In this document: positions 37,203-48,675 of the stretch, one piece after another | Layout of the letters: each line of letters begins with the position of its first letter | Position numbering within the stretch: position 1 is the stretch's first letter | Assembly: GCA_002238925.1 (NCBI GenBank) | Contig: MPNH01000003.1 | Span: forward strand, 80,336-144,335 | DNA length: 64,000 bases | Direction of reading: 5' to 3' | DNA from: Spirochaetaceae bacterium bin103 | GTDB taxonomy: Bacteria; Spirochaetota; Spirochaetia; SZUA-6; Bin103 | The notes under the pieces: generated by a model | Databases searched by the model: none | Seen by the model: the letters and a program-made list of their open reading frames with translations, nothing else | Told to the model about the DNA's origin: nothing | Position numbers and translations under genes: made by a program

Positions 37203-38351
37203 TCAAGGCCGCGACACCTCCTCAAGATCAGCCTCGACGCTACCGTTGATGCTCGCGAAGGGTAACTCGATCTGAGACGAGCGGGCCGCGAGCGGCGCGG
37301 GTTCGTGCTCGGCAGAGTATATGCCGCCCGTCACGGCTGCAACCGCGGTGGGAACAATGAACTGCAGATCGGTCTCCTGGGCGGTCACCACGGGGAAGCC
37401 GTAGGGCCCGTTCAAGTGCCGGCAGGGGCGGCCCGCCTCCTCTCGGGACTGCACGAAGTCCAGATGTGCACCCAGACGTCGCTGAGCGGATGCGACACCG
37501 AGCGGGACGGCGGTCTCGATGGTGTTGCGGATGGGTTCCTCGAGTCCGCGTTCGATTTCGAATCCGATGCTGGAACGGCCGCCGGCGATGGCGGCAGCGG
37601 TGGTCGTCCCGGTGCCGAGAAATGGGTCGAGCACCGTGTCGCCGATCAGCGAGTACATCTGGATCAGCCGGTACGCGAGTTCGAAAGGGTATGCGGCGCT
37701 GCGGGTGCGGGTGTCGCGATCATCGACCTTCGCGTTGCCGAGAAGCTGCCTGGCGCCGACCAGGTCGAGCCACACATCGGAGAACCACTTGTTGCGCTCC
37801 TCCCAGAAGAAGGCGCTGCGCCGGCGGCGGGCCTTGTCGGCGGGCGAGAACTTGCGCGGGCCGCCGTTGCGGGCGATCAGGATGTACTCGTGTTCGTAGG
37901 TGACGTAGGCGCCGGCCGGCAGCATGCCGGAACCGAGAAACTTGTTGGGCGCGTTGGTGGGCTTGCGCCACAGGATGTCGGGCAGCACGGAGAACCCGAG
38001 CGCCATCAGGGCCTGCAGGATGCGGCTGTGGTTGGAGAACAGCCGGAACTCGCCGCCGATGTTGCGGGTGGCGTCGCCGATGTTGATGCACGCCAGCCCA
38101 CCCGGCTGCAGCACGCGGCGGCACTCGCGCCACACCGCGTCGAGGCGGGCGTGCATGGCATCGAACGCCCGATTGCCGTCTTCCGCTGCAAGCGCCTGCG
38201 CGACCGGCGGATCGGACGCGGCGAATTGCTCGTCCCACAGCTCGATCATCGGGTAGGGGGGCGAGGTCACCACCAGCGACACCGAACCGTCGGGCACCGC
38301 GTCCATCCGGCGCGCGTCGGCGAAGTGGACCTGGTGCCGGGTGGTTTCCAC
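37203..38351 (-). CDS. Beta-class site-specific DNA methyltransferase (SPPY)
   Basis: A 382-residue methyltransferase starting at GTG 38351. Motif IV VVTSPPYPMIELW comes near the N-terminus and the S-adenosylmethionine-binding motif I DTVLDPFLGTGTTTAAAIAG near residue 240; this IV-before-I order is the beta class of N4-cytosine/N6-adenine enzymes. SPPY favours N4-cytosine but does not prove it. A target-recognition region lies between the motifs, and ~100 poorly conserved residues follow. No restriction endonuclease gene is adjacent, so it is an orphan methylase or its partner is elsewhere. It lies between a sulfatase and ridA. Confidence 0.88.
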   Translation of the reverse strand: METTRHQVHFADARRMDAVPDGSVSLVVTSPPYPMIELWDEQFAASDPPVAQALAAEDGNRAFDAMHARLDAVWRECRRVLQPGGLACINIGDATRNIGGEFRLFSNHSRILQALMALGFSVLPDILWRKPTNAPNKFLGSGMLPAGAYVTYEHEYILIARNGGPRKFSPADKARRRRSAFFWEERNKWFSDVWLDLVGARQLLGNAKVDDRDTRTRSAAYPFELAYRLIQMYSLIGDTVLDPFLGTGTTTAAAIAGGRSSIGFEIERGLEEPIRNTIETAVPLGVASAQRRLGAHLDFVQSREEAGRPCRHLNGPYGFPVVTAQETDLQFIVPTAVAAVTGGIYSAEHEPAPLAARSSQIELPFASINGSVEADLEEVSRP

Positions 38352-38363
38352 AGTGCCCGGACG

Positions 38364-38741
38364 TCAGGTGTGGGCGATTACGTCGATCTCGACGCGGAAG
38401 TTTCTTGCCAAGCCCACCTGTACCGTGCTGCGGGTCGGGCGCGGCTCGGGAAAGAACTCCTCGTAGACCGCGTTCATATCTGCGAACAGCGCCATGTCGG
38501 TCAGGTACACGGTGGCCCGCAGCACCTTGTCCATCGACGAACCGCCCGCCTCCACCAGCGTCTGCACGTTGCTCAGCACCTGCCGCACTTCGGCGGCGAA
38601 GTCACCCTCCACCGGCTCTCCGGTGGCTGGATCGACCCCCACCTGCCCGGACACGAACAGCAACTCCCCCCAGCGCAGCGCCGGCGTATACGGCCCGCCC
38701 GGCGGCGCCCCCTGCGCGGACATAACGGGTGTCTTTTCCAT
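38364..38741 (-). CDS. ridA: RidA/YjgF family enamine/imine deaminase
   Basis: A 125-residue RidA-type protein that hydrolyses reactive 2-aminoacrylate and similar enamines made by PLP enzymes. The core is LRWGELLFVSGQVGVDPATG, with the catalytic Arg in VLRATVYLTDMALFADMN and the Glu in FRVEIDVIAHT. An AGGAGA site lies 7 bases before the ATG at 38741; a second ATG at 38747 is too close to it. The family has many paralogues with different substrates, so the physiological target is unknown. Confidence 0.88.
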   Translation of the reverse strand: MEKTPVMSAQGAPPGGPYTPALRWGELLFVSGQVGVDPATGEPVEGDFAAEVRQVLSNVQTLVEAGGSSMDKVLRATVYLTDMALFADMNAVYEEFFPEPRPTRSTVQVGLARNFRVEIDVIAHT

Positions 38742-39087
38742 GCTCATTCTCCTTCGCCTGCCTCGATATGGCCGGTGGCCTGTTCGTTCCAAGGCCAACA
38801 ACCTCACCCAATGCTAACACATTTTGTCATCTGTGCCACCCCCCGCGCACGTCCTCACCGTCAACCCATACCACATCCGAAGAGCTGGCAACTCGCTCGG
38901 TTTATCACCCCCGGTGCTGATCCCTCGACACTCCCTTCGCCTCGTATTATACTGTCGATGTTTTCTACTCGCTACGATCGGCCTCTACAAGCGCACGCAC
39001 TGGTATAACAGTTCCGTAGTCTGTCGAGGACGTACTTTGTGACAAGGCATTGCGCCGCCAACAAGTCACAACGATACTTGGTTAGTT
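38742..39087. other. AT-richer intergenic region upstream of the STAND NTPase
   Basis: About 345 bases with lower GC than the surrounding core genes, separating ridA from the large immune-like gene. I see no coding sequence or RNA gene. A promoter for the downstream gene is expected here (CGTATTATACTG near 38942-38953 is a possible -10 region), and a 7-bp inverted repeat lies near its 3' end. Confidence 0.45.
39037..39071. promoter_or_regulatory. Inverted repeat TTGTGAC...GTCACAA upstream of the STAND NTPase gene
   Basis: TTGTGAC (39037-39043) and GTCACAA (39065-39071) are exact inverted repeats separated by 21 bases, ending 16 bases before the start codon. The position suits a repressor operator for a toxic immune gene, but a 7-bp match could be chance. 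Confidence 0.3.
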
Positions 39088-42000
39088 ATGTCGATGGATA
39101 GGCACCACGAACAAAATGAGCTCAAGCAGCATCTGCAACGTGCTACGGCGTCGCAAGTCGAACGCCTTGCGGCCTCTCTGATTGCTCGTCTTCTCGGCAT
39201 TCCCATTGCGGTAGCTAAGCCTGGTTTTCAACACGGCGCGGACGCCGGCACCGCTGGCCGGAACGGGCGCCAACTTCGCATTGAATGTAAGAAGTACAGG
39301 GATACCACCAGCCTGGACGAACGCGAGTTGCTTGGCGAGATTGATCAGGCGCTCGCGCGCGATGAGGCACTCGAGGCTTGGGTCCTCGTCACAACTCGCC
39401 CCGTTCCAGAGCAACTTGTACATTCGCTTGATCAGAAAGCCGAGCGAATCGGTGTCCCGGTTGTAGTCGTTGATTGGCTGGATAGACCGATCCCGCGATT
39501 TGCGGCTCTGTGTGCAGTTGGTCCCGAACTGGTCGCGAAGGAGATATCGAGCGAAGCAGGCAAGTTAGCCCGCTCTCTTCAATCAACTTCGAGGGCAACT
39601 GTTGAAACACTAAGGCGCGAGCTTCAAGCTTGGTGTATCGGTTTTCTGTCTGTAAGAAGCCGCTCGCACCAGAAGCTAATGGAAGTATGGAATTCCCCAC
39701 GAGAGGCAATTGCCACGCTCGGGTACAATGCTGCCGGTGGCGCTCAGCAGCGAAGAATTCGGCGCATGACCGTATATGAAGCGCTAAGTGGCTGGTGGCG
39801 AGACTCGCCAATTGATGTACCGGCCGCCGTCGTTGGACTCGACGGCGTCGGAAAGACATGGGCAACACTCGACTGGTTGACCGACGTCAAGGATCGGCTT
39901 CCGATTGTCCTCACAATACCATCTTTGACAGCGGTGACCACGGTGGAGTCGGCTACCGGAATAAAGGAACTAATAGCAGATGAACTACACGGTATGACCG
40001 GTGTTAGAAATCGGCAATATTGGCTCGGTCGGGTTGATCGGTTTCTATCGCGTCCACCCGATCAAGGGCCCGCGGTTGCGATTTTTTTTGATGGTTTAAA
40101 CCAGAACTCGTCGGTTGTCTGGGATCGAACAATACAAATTCTTCAGGGTACTCAATTCGCGGATCGTATACGGGTTATCGTGAGCTGCCGCAGTGACTAT
40201 TTCGAGAATAGGTTGCACAACCTTAACAGACTCTTTGCTTCCTCCGTGCGAATCAATGTTGATCGCTATGACTCGGCCGTGGGCGGTGAGCTTGACAGAT
40301 TACTCGTCCTGCATGGCGTCAAGAAGACAGAGTTGTATCCGGAGGTAATCCAGTTAGCAAAATCGCCGCGGCTATTCGAACTCGTGATACGTTTTAGGAA
40401 CGAACTGGTCGACGCGGCGGAAGTTACCGTACATCGACTGCTATGGGAATACGGACGCGAATCTTTCGGGGCTCTGAGCCAGAGGTCGTTTAGCGTGGAC
40501 GAATGGCATGAGTGGCTAAGGGAGATTTCCGCAAGGTGGCGAGACGGCACACGAGTCTTGTCGCGGAAAGCTCTCAGCGAAACCGTGAGACAACCTTACC
40601 TCAACGAAAACGAGGTATATGATCGGCTTAGCGACATCATCGACGGTGGTATGGTCGCGAACGTATCGGGCGAGTTGGTGATAGACCGGACGTTGGTGAA
40701 CCATGCTCTCGGAGCGGCTCTCTTGGCGTACCTCGATGGCACAAACGTAGTGTCGTTCTCAGATCGGCATGCCAAACTTGTGGAGTGGCTGGACCCGATA
40801 TCTGGGTTTGACCAGAGAAGCGAGATCCTCCGTGCGGCAGTTTCCATTCTGGTCGCGCAGAAGAGCCCGAACAGATCCATCGCTGGGGTTCTTGTGACCG
40901 CCTGGCTGCAGAGCCAAAATATCCCCGACCACCATCGCGAGGAGTTGGTAGCGCTCGCGCCAAGTCTACTCAATGCCCTGTTAGACGCGATCGAGCATTC
41001 GGAGGGCCGAGTGTACGGCGCCGCTCGCCTTTGGGCTTCCTATGCGCTACGCTCTATCCCCAGAAATAGCGAGACCGCCATAGTGACGATTCTCGGGCGG
41101 TCGTGCCGGTGGCTGCGTACTGTCTCTCGTCAGGTCGATCCACGACGGGTCCGAGACGATGAGTTTGAGAAACGCCGCTCAGTTCGATTCATTGAGCGGA
41201 TCGGTCGTGATTCCTCGGGATCCCTAATGGTTGCCGGGTGCAAACTGGATCTCGTCAACCACTCAGACAACACAATCGCGCGAATAGTGCCCTCAATCAT
41301 TGAGGGGTTTCCAATCGCCCGAGCTTTGCCGGTCTTAGCTAACGCTGCTGCCGCCCTCGCTGTGGCCGATACGAGTCCCGCTTGGGGCGGTCTTAGGTGG
41401 ATCTGTCTGCTTAACGAAGTCGATCCTGACGAGACCGCCGAGGCTCTGCGCCGCTTGTCCCACGAAGTTCGTCAGCGTATCCCCGAGCCCGGATTGCACC
41501 CCGATCTCCCGTCGCGGATCTCCGCTCTCTTGCTTTGGCTCACGGGGCAAGCCGAGGATGACAGGGTAGCCGCTTCTATTGACCCTCAGTTCGATCGTTC
41601 ATGGTCCTACCGAACAGACTATCTCTCTCATCCAGAGACGAGTTTTTTCCCCCTTGAACGACGCCACGCCCCGCTTATACTACGCGCAACCGACCTTTCC
41701 GTCCCTCACCGTGTGCAGCGACTAGGCGATCTGTGGTTCGATCCTCACCTTCGACCCGCCCAGACGTTCGTATCCGAAATCGGACAGCACACCGAACGGA
41801 TTGATGTCACAAAGTTGACTCGCCGCCCAGTCAGGGCCATCGACGATATTGAGTTTGAAAGAATCGAGCCAGCTCTCGCCCGATGTAACCCCAGTGCACT
41901 CGCATCGTTGTTGAGGGCCAAGCTGAGAGGTATGAAAGACAGTCCGATCGATGCCCGATATTGGTTGGCTCTTCATTGTACGGATTACATGCTTTTGACG

Positions 42001-43725
42001 CATCGCGCCGAAGCAGAAGCCGCTCGCGTCCTTCGCCTGCGTTCTAGCGAACTTGACGAATATGACAAGCCTGTCGTATGTTGGAATCTTCTTCTCTCGG
42101 AGATTGCTAACTTCGACGTACACCGACAGTTTGTATCGATCATACAAGCGGAGTTGGACTTCGTTCCGATAGAATTCCAATATATCGTTCGTCGGCCAGA
42201 TGCCACGGATATAGAGATACTAGTCCGCAAGTATCGAGAAGGATCTAAAGAACAACAACACCTCCTGCTTGTCTTGTTGTCGCTTCATCCGGTGGATCTG
42301 AACGAGGAGTCATGGGATTGGGTTCACGAGATCGCGCATAGCGCGGCAAGGACTGAAACCAAAATATCTGCATTCGGCATACTCAGCGCGTCCGACCCTG
42401 TCAAGTTTGGCCGAGCCTTGGTTGCCCGGGGGTGGTCATGGAGCGTGACCGAAGACATATTCGTGAATCACTATGGGACGTCCGCGCTTATTGAGGCAAC
42501 CGACGACACTCCTTTCGAAGAGATTGCTTCTCGCCTCGCGCCGTGGCGGCTCCTAGAGTCAGCACGTCGCCGCGGATGCAACCCCGCCGAACTCGACCTG
42601 GCGATCGAGCTCTTCGGACGTGTGCTTACGGATTCTACACTCGATCTACTAGATCCCGGAATCGACCTATCGGTCGACCGATCCCTGCGAGAAGACCTTC
42701 CATTCGCCTATTCGGTTGCCCCGCGGCCGACGCAGTCTGGGGAGGGCCTCCCATGGATCGGGAATCCTGAAGAACAGCTTAGAGCACACCGTGGCGCGAT
42801 CGCCACGGCCGAGAGGCATGCCAAGACCGCTTGGAGATCGGGTGCGAGTCTCTACTTGGTCGACCTTCATATGGAAGACTTAAGGGCTGTTCTGGCACAC
42901 GCTCCCGATGTGGTGGATCGGTGGCTTGTAGGCTGGTCGGAGCCCACGAGGGACTTCATACGGCGGGTCCGCCTCGCTGAGGGCACGTTTCTTGGCCTGT
43001 GCGAAGCGCTGATGGAACATGATCCTCCGCGTGGGACCAAGTTGTGGTGCACACTTCGACGGACGTTGGCTACGACGTATGTGGGTGGCGGTGGTGTGGA
43101 TGATCTTCTACACATGGCCTTTCGCGTACCAGACTCACCGGAAGTGTCGAATCTTCGCTGTGAGTTGCTCGGATTTGGCTTTTGCCACAACGATCGGATG
43201 CTATTCGACATCGCACTCGCCGCAACCTACAACGGAAGGAGCGACTGGCTGAAAAACACAATTTCCTCGGATAGGGCTTCCTCGACCACCTGGAGGAACA
43301 AGCGGGCGGAAGTACTCGCCGGGTTCACGATAGACAACAGGCTGCCCGTCGAAGGAGCATGGTCAGATGGTGAGATCGAAACGGACGCGGCGGAGCTTCT
43401 CCAGAGAGCAGCACGCTCGCGGTGGACAGAGGCCTGTGCGCGGTACTGGTGGGAAGTGTTTCTTCAGTCGCCTGATCGTGATCGGGCGTACGCAGCCTGG
43501 GTGTTGTTTCTTCGTTCAGCCGATCGAAGGTCATCGATTTGGACCAAGCAGACATCCCTTGAGGAGAGCGAGATGAGCGATCTCTTGCGTCTCAAGATTG
43601 CTCATCATAGAATCAACCATCGGGCCATGCAGCGGGCGCTTACGAAACGCGACGAGAAACTCGAAAAGAGCTATTTGGGTCGCTCAATCGTTGCCGGTGT
43701 AGGTCCTTGGGCAAGCGAATTATGA
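39088..43725 (+). CDS. Avs-like STAND NTPase with N-terminal Mrr-type nuclease
   Basis: A 1545-residue protein. Residues ~20-135 look like an Mrr/PD-(D/E)xK nuclease: E25 in SQVERLAASLIARLLG, D52 in FQHGADAGTAG, and the E-x-K signature LRIECKKY (E66, K68). Residues ~240-470 form a P-loop NTPase with Walker A VVGLDGVGKTWATLDWL (250-257) and Walker B AVAIFFDGLNQN (D335), plus an arginine-containing segment VIVSCRSDYF. The remaining ~1000 residues appear helical and repetitive with no motif I recognise. This nuclease-STAND-sensor order is that of Avs antiviral proteins, in which the C-terminal part detects a phage protein and oligomerisation activates the nuclease. The gene stands alone, has visibly lower GC than its neighbours, and interrupts core genes (ridA, aroA), which suggests transfer. 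The family placement is inference. Confidence 0.75.
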   Translation: MSMDRHHEQNELKQHLQRATASQVERLAASLIARLLGIPIAVAKPGFQHGADAGTAGRNGRQLRIECKKYRDTTSLDERELLGEIDQALARDEALEAWVLVTTRPVPEQLVHSLDQKAERIGVPVVVVDWLDRPIPRFAALCAVGPELVAKEISSEAGKLARSLQSTSRATVETLRRELQAWCIGFLSVRSRSHQKLMEVWNSPREAIATLGYNAAGGAQQRRIRRMTVYEALSGWWRDSPIDVPAAVVGLDGVGKTWATLDWLTDVKDRLPIVLTIPSLTAVTTVESATGIKELIADELHGMTGVRNRQYWLGRVDRFLSRPPDQGPAVAIFFDGLNQNSSVVWDRTIQILQGTQFADRIRVIVSCRSDYFENRLHNLNRLFASSVRINVDRYDSAVGGELDRLLVLHGVKKTELYPEVIQLAKSPRLFELVIRFRNELVDAAEVTVHRLLWEYGRESFGALSQRSFSVDEWHEWLREISARWRDGTRVLSRKALSETVRQPYLNENEVYDRLSDIIDGGMVANVSGELVIDRTLVNHALGAALLAYLDGTNVVSFSDRHAKLVEWLDPISGFDQRSEILRAAVSILVAQKSPNRSIAGVLVTAWLQSQNIPDHHREELVALAPSLLNALLDAIEHSEGRVYGAARLWASYALRSIPRNSETAIVTILGRSCRWLRTVSRQVDPRRVRDDEFEKRRSVRFIERIGRDSSGSLMVAGCKLDLVNHSDNTIARIVPSIIEGFPIARALPVLANAAAALAVADTSPAWGGLRWICLLNEVDPDETAEALRRLSHEVRQRIPEPGLHPDLPSRISALLLWLTGQAEDDRVAASIDPQFDRSWSYRTDYLSHPETSFFPLERRHAPLILRATDLSVPHRVQRLGDLWFDPHLRPAQTFVSEIGQHTERIDVTKLTRRPVRAIDDIEFERIEPALARCNPSALASLLRAKLRGMKDSPIDARYWLALHCTDYMLLTHRAEAEAARVLRLRSSELDEYDKPVVCWNLLLSEIANFDVHRQFVSIIQAELDFVPIEFQYIVRRPDATDIEILVRKYREGSKEQQHLLLVLLSLHPVDLNEESWDWVHEIAHSAARTETKISAFGILSASDPVKFGRALVARGWSWSVTEDIFVNHYGTSALIEATDDTPFEEIASRLAPWRLLESARRRGCNPAELDLAIELFGRVLTDSTLDLLDPGIDLSVDRSLREDLPFAYSVAPRPTQSGEGLPWIGNPEEQLRAHRGAIATAERHAKTAWRSGASLYLVDLHMEDLRAVLAHAPDVVDRWLVGWSEPTRDFIRRVRLAEGTFLGLCEALMEHDPPRGTKLWCTLRRTLATTYVGGGGVDDLLHMAFRVPDSPEVSNLRCELLGFGFCHNDRMLFDIALAATYNGRSDWLKNTISSDRASSTTWRNKRAEVLAGFTIDNRLPVEGAWSDGEIETDAAELLQRAARSRWTEACARYWWEVFLQSPDRDRAYAAWVLFLRSADRRSSIWTKQTSLEESEMSDLLRLKIAHHRINHRAMQRALTKRDEKLEKSYLGRSIVAGVGPWASEL

Positions 43726-44014
43726 GGCGGCAACGGAAGTGTCTCGAAACAGCGAACTGATCGAATCTGTGTGGCAAGACAATTCGACCCGCACAACATG
43801 CCGAGCCGACGAGCGGACGTGTCTCAACTCATCTACTAGGCGCTGAGGCGCTGAATATGGATTGAGTCTCCCCGATGTCGCATCGGGCCAATGAGATGAT
43901 CCTCACATATCGCTGGGGCATCGACAGATACAGGTCCTCGGACGCGCGACAGATGCGGCTCAAAATGGGAATCGGCCCTTGCATGGTCGCGGCACCGTGC
44001 GGCACCATTGCGGG

Positions 44015-45257
44015 GTGAGCGTTCAAGCCATCACTCCCGCCGGCGCACCGGTCGATGCCGAGGTGCGGGTACCCGGATCCAAGAGCCTGACCAACCGCGC
44101 CATGTGCATGGCGGCGCTGGCCTCGGGCACGTCGACCCTGCACAACGCCCTGTTCAGCGACGACACCCACTACTTCGGCGCGGCGCTCCGCGCGCTCGGC
44201 ATCGAGGTGCGGGAAGATGCCGATGCGGCGATCATCAGCGTCGACGGCCAGGGCGGCGCCATCCCGGCGCAGAAGGCCGACCTGTTCGTCGGCAACGCCG
44301 GCACGGCGGCGCGTTTCCTGACCGCGCTGCTGGCCCTTGGCGAGGGCTGCTACACGGTGGACGGGGTGCCGCGCATGCGCGAACGCCCCATCGACGAACT
44401 GCTCGCGGCGCTGACCGCCCAGGGCGCGCGCATCACCTCGGACAGCGAGCCGCCGCGCATGCCGTTCACGATCTGCGGCGCCGGGCTGGCGGGGGGCCAC
44501 CTGGAGATCTCCGGCATGCGCAGCAGCCAGCCGATCTCCGCCCTGCTGATGGTGGCGCCGCTGGCCCAAACCAGCACGACCCTGCACATCACCGGCGAGC
44601 TGGTGTCGAAGCCGTTCGTGGGCATGACCACGCGCCTCATGGAGCAGTTCGGCGTGAACGCCGGCGGCGGCAGCAGCCTGTACATCGCCGCCGGCCAGCG
44701 CTACCACCCGGTGGACATGGTGATCGAGCCGGACGCCACCAACGCCTCCTACTTCTTCGCGGCCGCCGCGGTCACCGGTGGGCGGGTAACCGTGGCCGGC
44801 CTGACGCGCAGCTCGCTGCAGGGCGACCTGGCGTTCCTGGAAGTGCTGCGGCAGATGCGCTGCAAGGTGCGCTGGCGCGGCGACACGGTCACCGTGCAGG
44901 GGCCCGCCCAGCTCGCCGGGGTCGACGTGAACCTGGCCCCGATCAGCGACACCGCGCCCACGCTGGCGGCAATCGCGCCGTTCGCCAAGGCGCCGGTCAC
45001 CATCCGCGGCATCGCCCACACCCGCCTGCAGGAAACCGACCGGGTCACCGCGATGGCCACCGAGCTGCGCCGCCTCGGGGTGCCGGTCGAGGAACGCGAC
45101 GACGGCCTGCGCATCGAGCCGGCCGCGCCGCGCCCCGCCACCGTCGCAACCTACGACGACCACCGCATGGCGATGGCGTTCGCGGTCACCGGCCTGCGCG
45201 CGCCCGGCATTGCCATCGCCAACCCCGGCTGCACCGCCAAGACTTTCCCGGACTACT

Positions 45258-45286
<29 letters not shown>
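44015..45286 (+). CDS. aroA: 3-phosphoshikimate 1-carboxyvinyltransferase (EPSP synthase)
   Basis: A 423-residue enzyme of the shikimate pathway that joins phosphoenolpyruvate to shikimate 3-phosphate. The GTG at 44015 is chosen by the conserved N-terminus (VQAITPAGAPVDAEVRVPGS); the preceding in-frame TTG at 43979 would add a non-conserved piece. Motifs are VPGSKSLTNRAM, LFVGNAGTAARFLTALL, VPRMRERPIDEL, SSQPISALLM, ETDRVTAMATELRRLG and TYDDHRMAMAFAV. Length is normal. About 290 bases without recognisable features separate it from the immune-like gene upstream. Its 3' end overlaps the open frame of the SPFH gene on the other strand. Confidence 0.93.
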
Positions 45287-46693
<1,407 letters not shown>

Positions 46694-46697
<4 letters not shown>

Positions 46698-48070
46698 GCC
46701 CGCACCTCCTCGCCGGCATCGGCCGCGGCGGCCCCGGCACGCTGGCCGAGCAGTTCCTTCACGCTGATGCCGAACCCTTCCTCGAACCGCTGCAGGAAGT
46801 CGACGAACGCGTCCGGGCCGCGATTGAGCAACCCGTTCATGCCGCGCTCGTCGTCCATGATCACCACGCTGTCCACCTTCAACCCGCGCGCATGCTTCTC
46901 GTAGGCGGCAAACAGGGTGGGAAGCTGCTGCTGGACGAACAGGGCGATCTTGCCCGCATCGCCGGCGTTGGCGACCAGCGTTGCCTTCTGGTCGAGCAGG
47001 TCATTGTGGGTCGACTCGATGATCTGCACCGCCTGATTCTGGCCGTCGGCCAGGGTCTCGGCCGCGCGCCGCTTCGTATCCGCCTCCAGGGTGATGTCGG
47101 ACACGTTCTTCAGCTTGCGCAACTCGACGGCGATTTCCTGTACGGCGCGCTCGCCTTCGCTCTCGGCGCGGGCGATGGCGCTGTCGGTCTCCTGCCTGGT
47201 CTGTTCCACCTCCGCCTCGCACTTGCGGCGCAACACCTCGAGCTCCTGCTGGGCGGCGATGATCTGCTCGTCGGCGCTGTTCTCGGCCACCGCCTCGCGC
47301 CGGTTGGCATCCGATTCGGACCGCTCGGCCTGCGCCTTCAGGCGCGCCTCCTCGATCTCCACCTCCTGCCGCTTCCGGGACAGCGTCTTGTTGGCCAGAT
47401 TGGCGATGTAGTTGGAGGTGTCCCAGATCTTCTGCAGCGACACCGACACCACGCGCATGCCGAAGGTGCTCAAGTCCTGGTTGGTGTCGCGCAGCAACTC
47501 GCCGCGGAACTGGGCGCGCTCGCCTTCGGTGTCATCGTCGACCTCGTCCTCGGCCCGCGCCAGGCTGTCGCCCTCGCCGGCGCGGTCGCGCTCCTCCACG
47601 CTCTCCACCATGCCGATCGCCTGCAGCGGCGTGGTCTTGTTGAGCGCGCCGCGGAAGTTGCCGACCATGGTCTGCTGAATCTGCTCCTGGATCTCGGCGC
47701 GCGACTTGCCCATGAGGCGTTCCACGGCGGAGTAGAGCAGCCCGTCGTCCTCGTGGTCCACGCATACGCAGGCGGTGGCGTCGGCGCCGACGGTGATGCC
47801 GTTGGCCGAGTTCACCCCCTCCACGCGCACGTCGATCGGGATGGTGCTCAGACCCAGGCCCTGCACGCTCTGGAAGAACGGGACGACAAACGTCCACCCG
47901 CCGCGCTGCAGGCGAAAGCCGTAGCTCTTGCCGCGAATGTTGGTCTTGGCGCCGGTCACCACCAGCACCTGGTCAGGCGGGCATACCCGGATCACCGAGC
48001 GCAGCAGCCCGATGGCGAATACAAACGCCACCACCGCGGCCACACCGCCGCCGACATATCCTTCTATCAT
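46694..48070 (-). CDS. Flotillin-like SPFH/band 7 membrane protein
   Basis: A 458-residue protein. A GGGAGGAA site precedes the ATG at 48070. The N-terminal membrane anchor is VGGGVAAVVAFVFAIGLLRS, the SPFH domain covers ~30-215 (CPPDQVLVVTGAKTNIRGKS), and a coiled coil follows at ~220-350 (RKRQEVEIEEARLKAQAERS). The start overlaps the NfeD-like gene stop by 4 nt and the end overlaps the second SPFH gene by 4 nt. Two different SPFH proteins probably form hetero-oligomers in the membrane with the NfeD-like protein. Acidic insertions (DEVDDDTEGE) within the SPFH domain are unusual. Confidence 0.85.
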
Positions 48071-48603
48071 GGTTCCTCCCTGCGTACGTAGACGCATTGT
48101 TGGGTAATTCGCGAAATAACGACCTGCTCGCCGGAAGCGAACTCCTCGCTACCGTCTTCGGCGCGCGCGTAGCGCTCGGCAACGCTCTGTCCGAACAGCA
48201 CGCGCACCTTGCCCATGCTGCCGGCGGCAATCGGCACGATCACCGTTCCCGGTTCCATGAGCAGTTCCTCGTCGTGCAGCGACGAGTCGAGGCGGGTGCG
48301 CTGGAAGCGAAAGAACAGCCTCGCCAGCACCGACATCGACACGCCGCCGGCCAGCGACCAGACCAGGCTTCCGACCGGACCGGAGCCGAATGCCCCCGCC
48401 GCCAGCCCGAAAGGACCGAAGCCGAGGCAGAAGTAGACCAGGGTGCGCAGCCACCGCAGAAACGACAGCACCGGCGCTCCGCCGCCGTCGTCCTGGGCGC
48501 CCGCCTGATCATCACCGGCACCGCCGCCGATCAGGCCGAGCAGGTCGACCACCGTTACGCCGACGCCGAAGATGGCCGTCAACCAGAACAGGCCGGTCAG
48601 CAC
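48067..48603 (-). CDS. NfeD-like membrane protein
   Basis: A 178-residue protein starting at GTG 48603. There are two or three hydrophobic segments (LFWLTAIFGVGVTVVDLLG, TLVYFCLGFGPFGLAAGAF, GSLVWSLAGGVSMSVLARLF). The C-terminal ~65 residues (MEPGTVIVPIAAGSMGKVRV, then GEQVVISRITQQCVYVRR) fit an OB-fold of the NfeD/YuaF kind. Such proteins are encoded with flotillin-like SPFH proteins and are thought to form a membrane complex with them. Here the gene is first in the operon and overlaps the following SPFH gene by 4 nt. The family is inferred from layout and context, since NfeD proteins vary strongly. Confidence 0.7.
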   Translation of the reverse strand: MLTGLFWLTAIFGVGVTVVDLLGLIGGGAGDDQAGAQDDGGGAPVLSFLRWLRTLVYFCLGFGPFGLAAGAFGSGPVGSLVWSLAGGVSMSVLARLFFRFQRTRLDSSLHDEELLMEPGTVIVPIAAGSMGKVRVLFGQSVAERYARAEDGSEEFASGEQVVISRITQQCVYVRREEP

Positions 48604-48675
48604 AATCCGGTCTCCGCCGGCGCCGCCGTCACCGTTCCGGTCACGCGCACCGTGCCTCCGTCACTTCGCCGCGCG

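Noticed and set aside
43726..44014. A gene between the STAND NTPase and aroA
   Set aside because: Only short frames without plausible starts or family resemblance; treated as intergenic.
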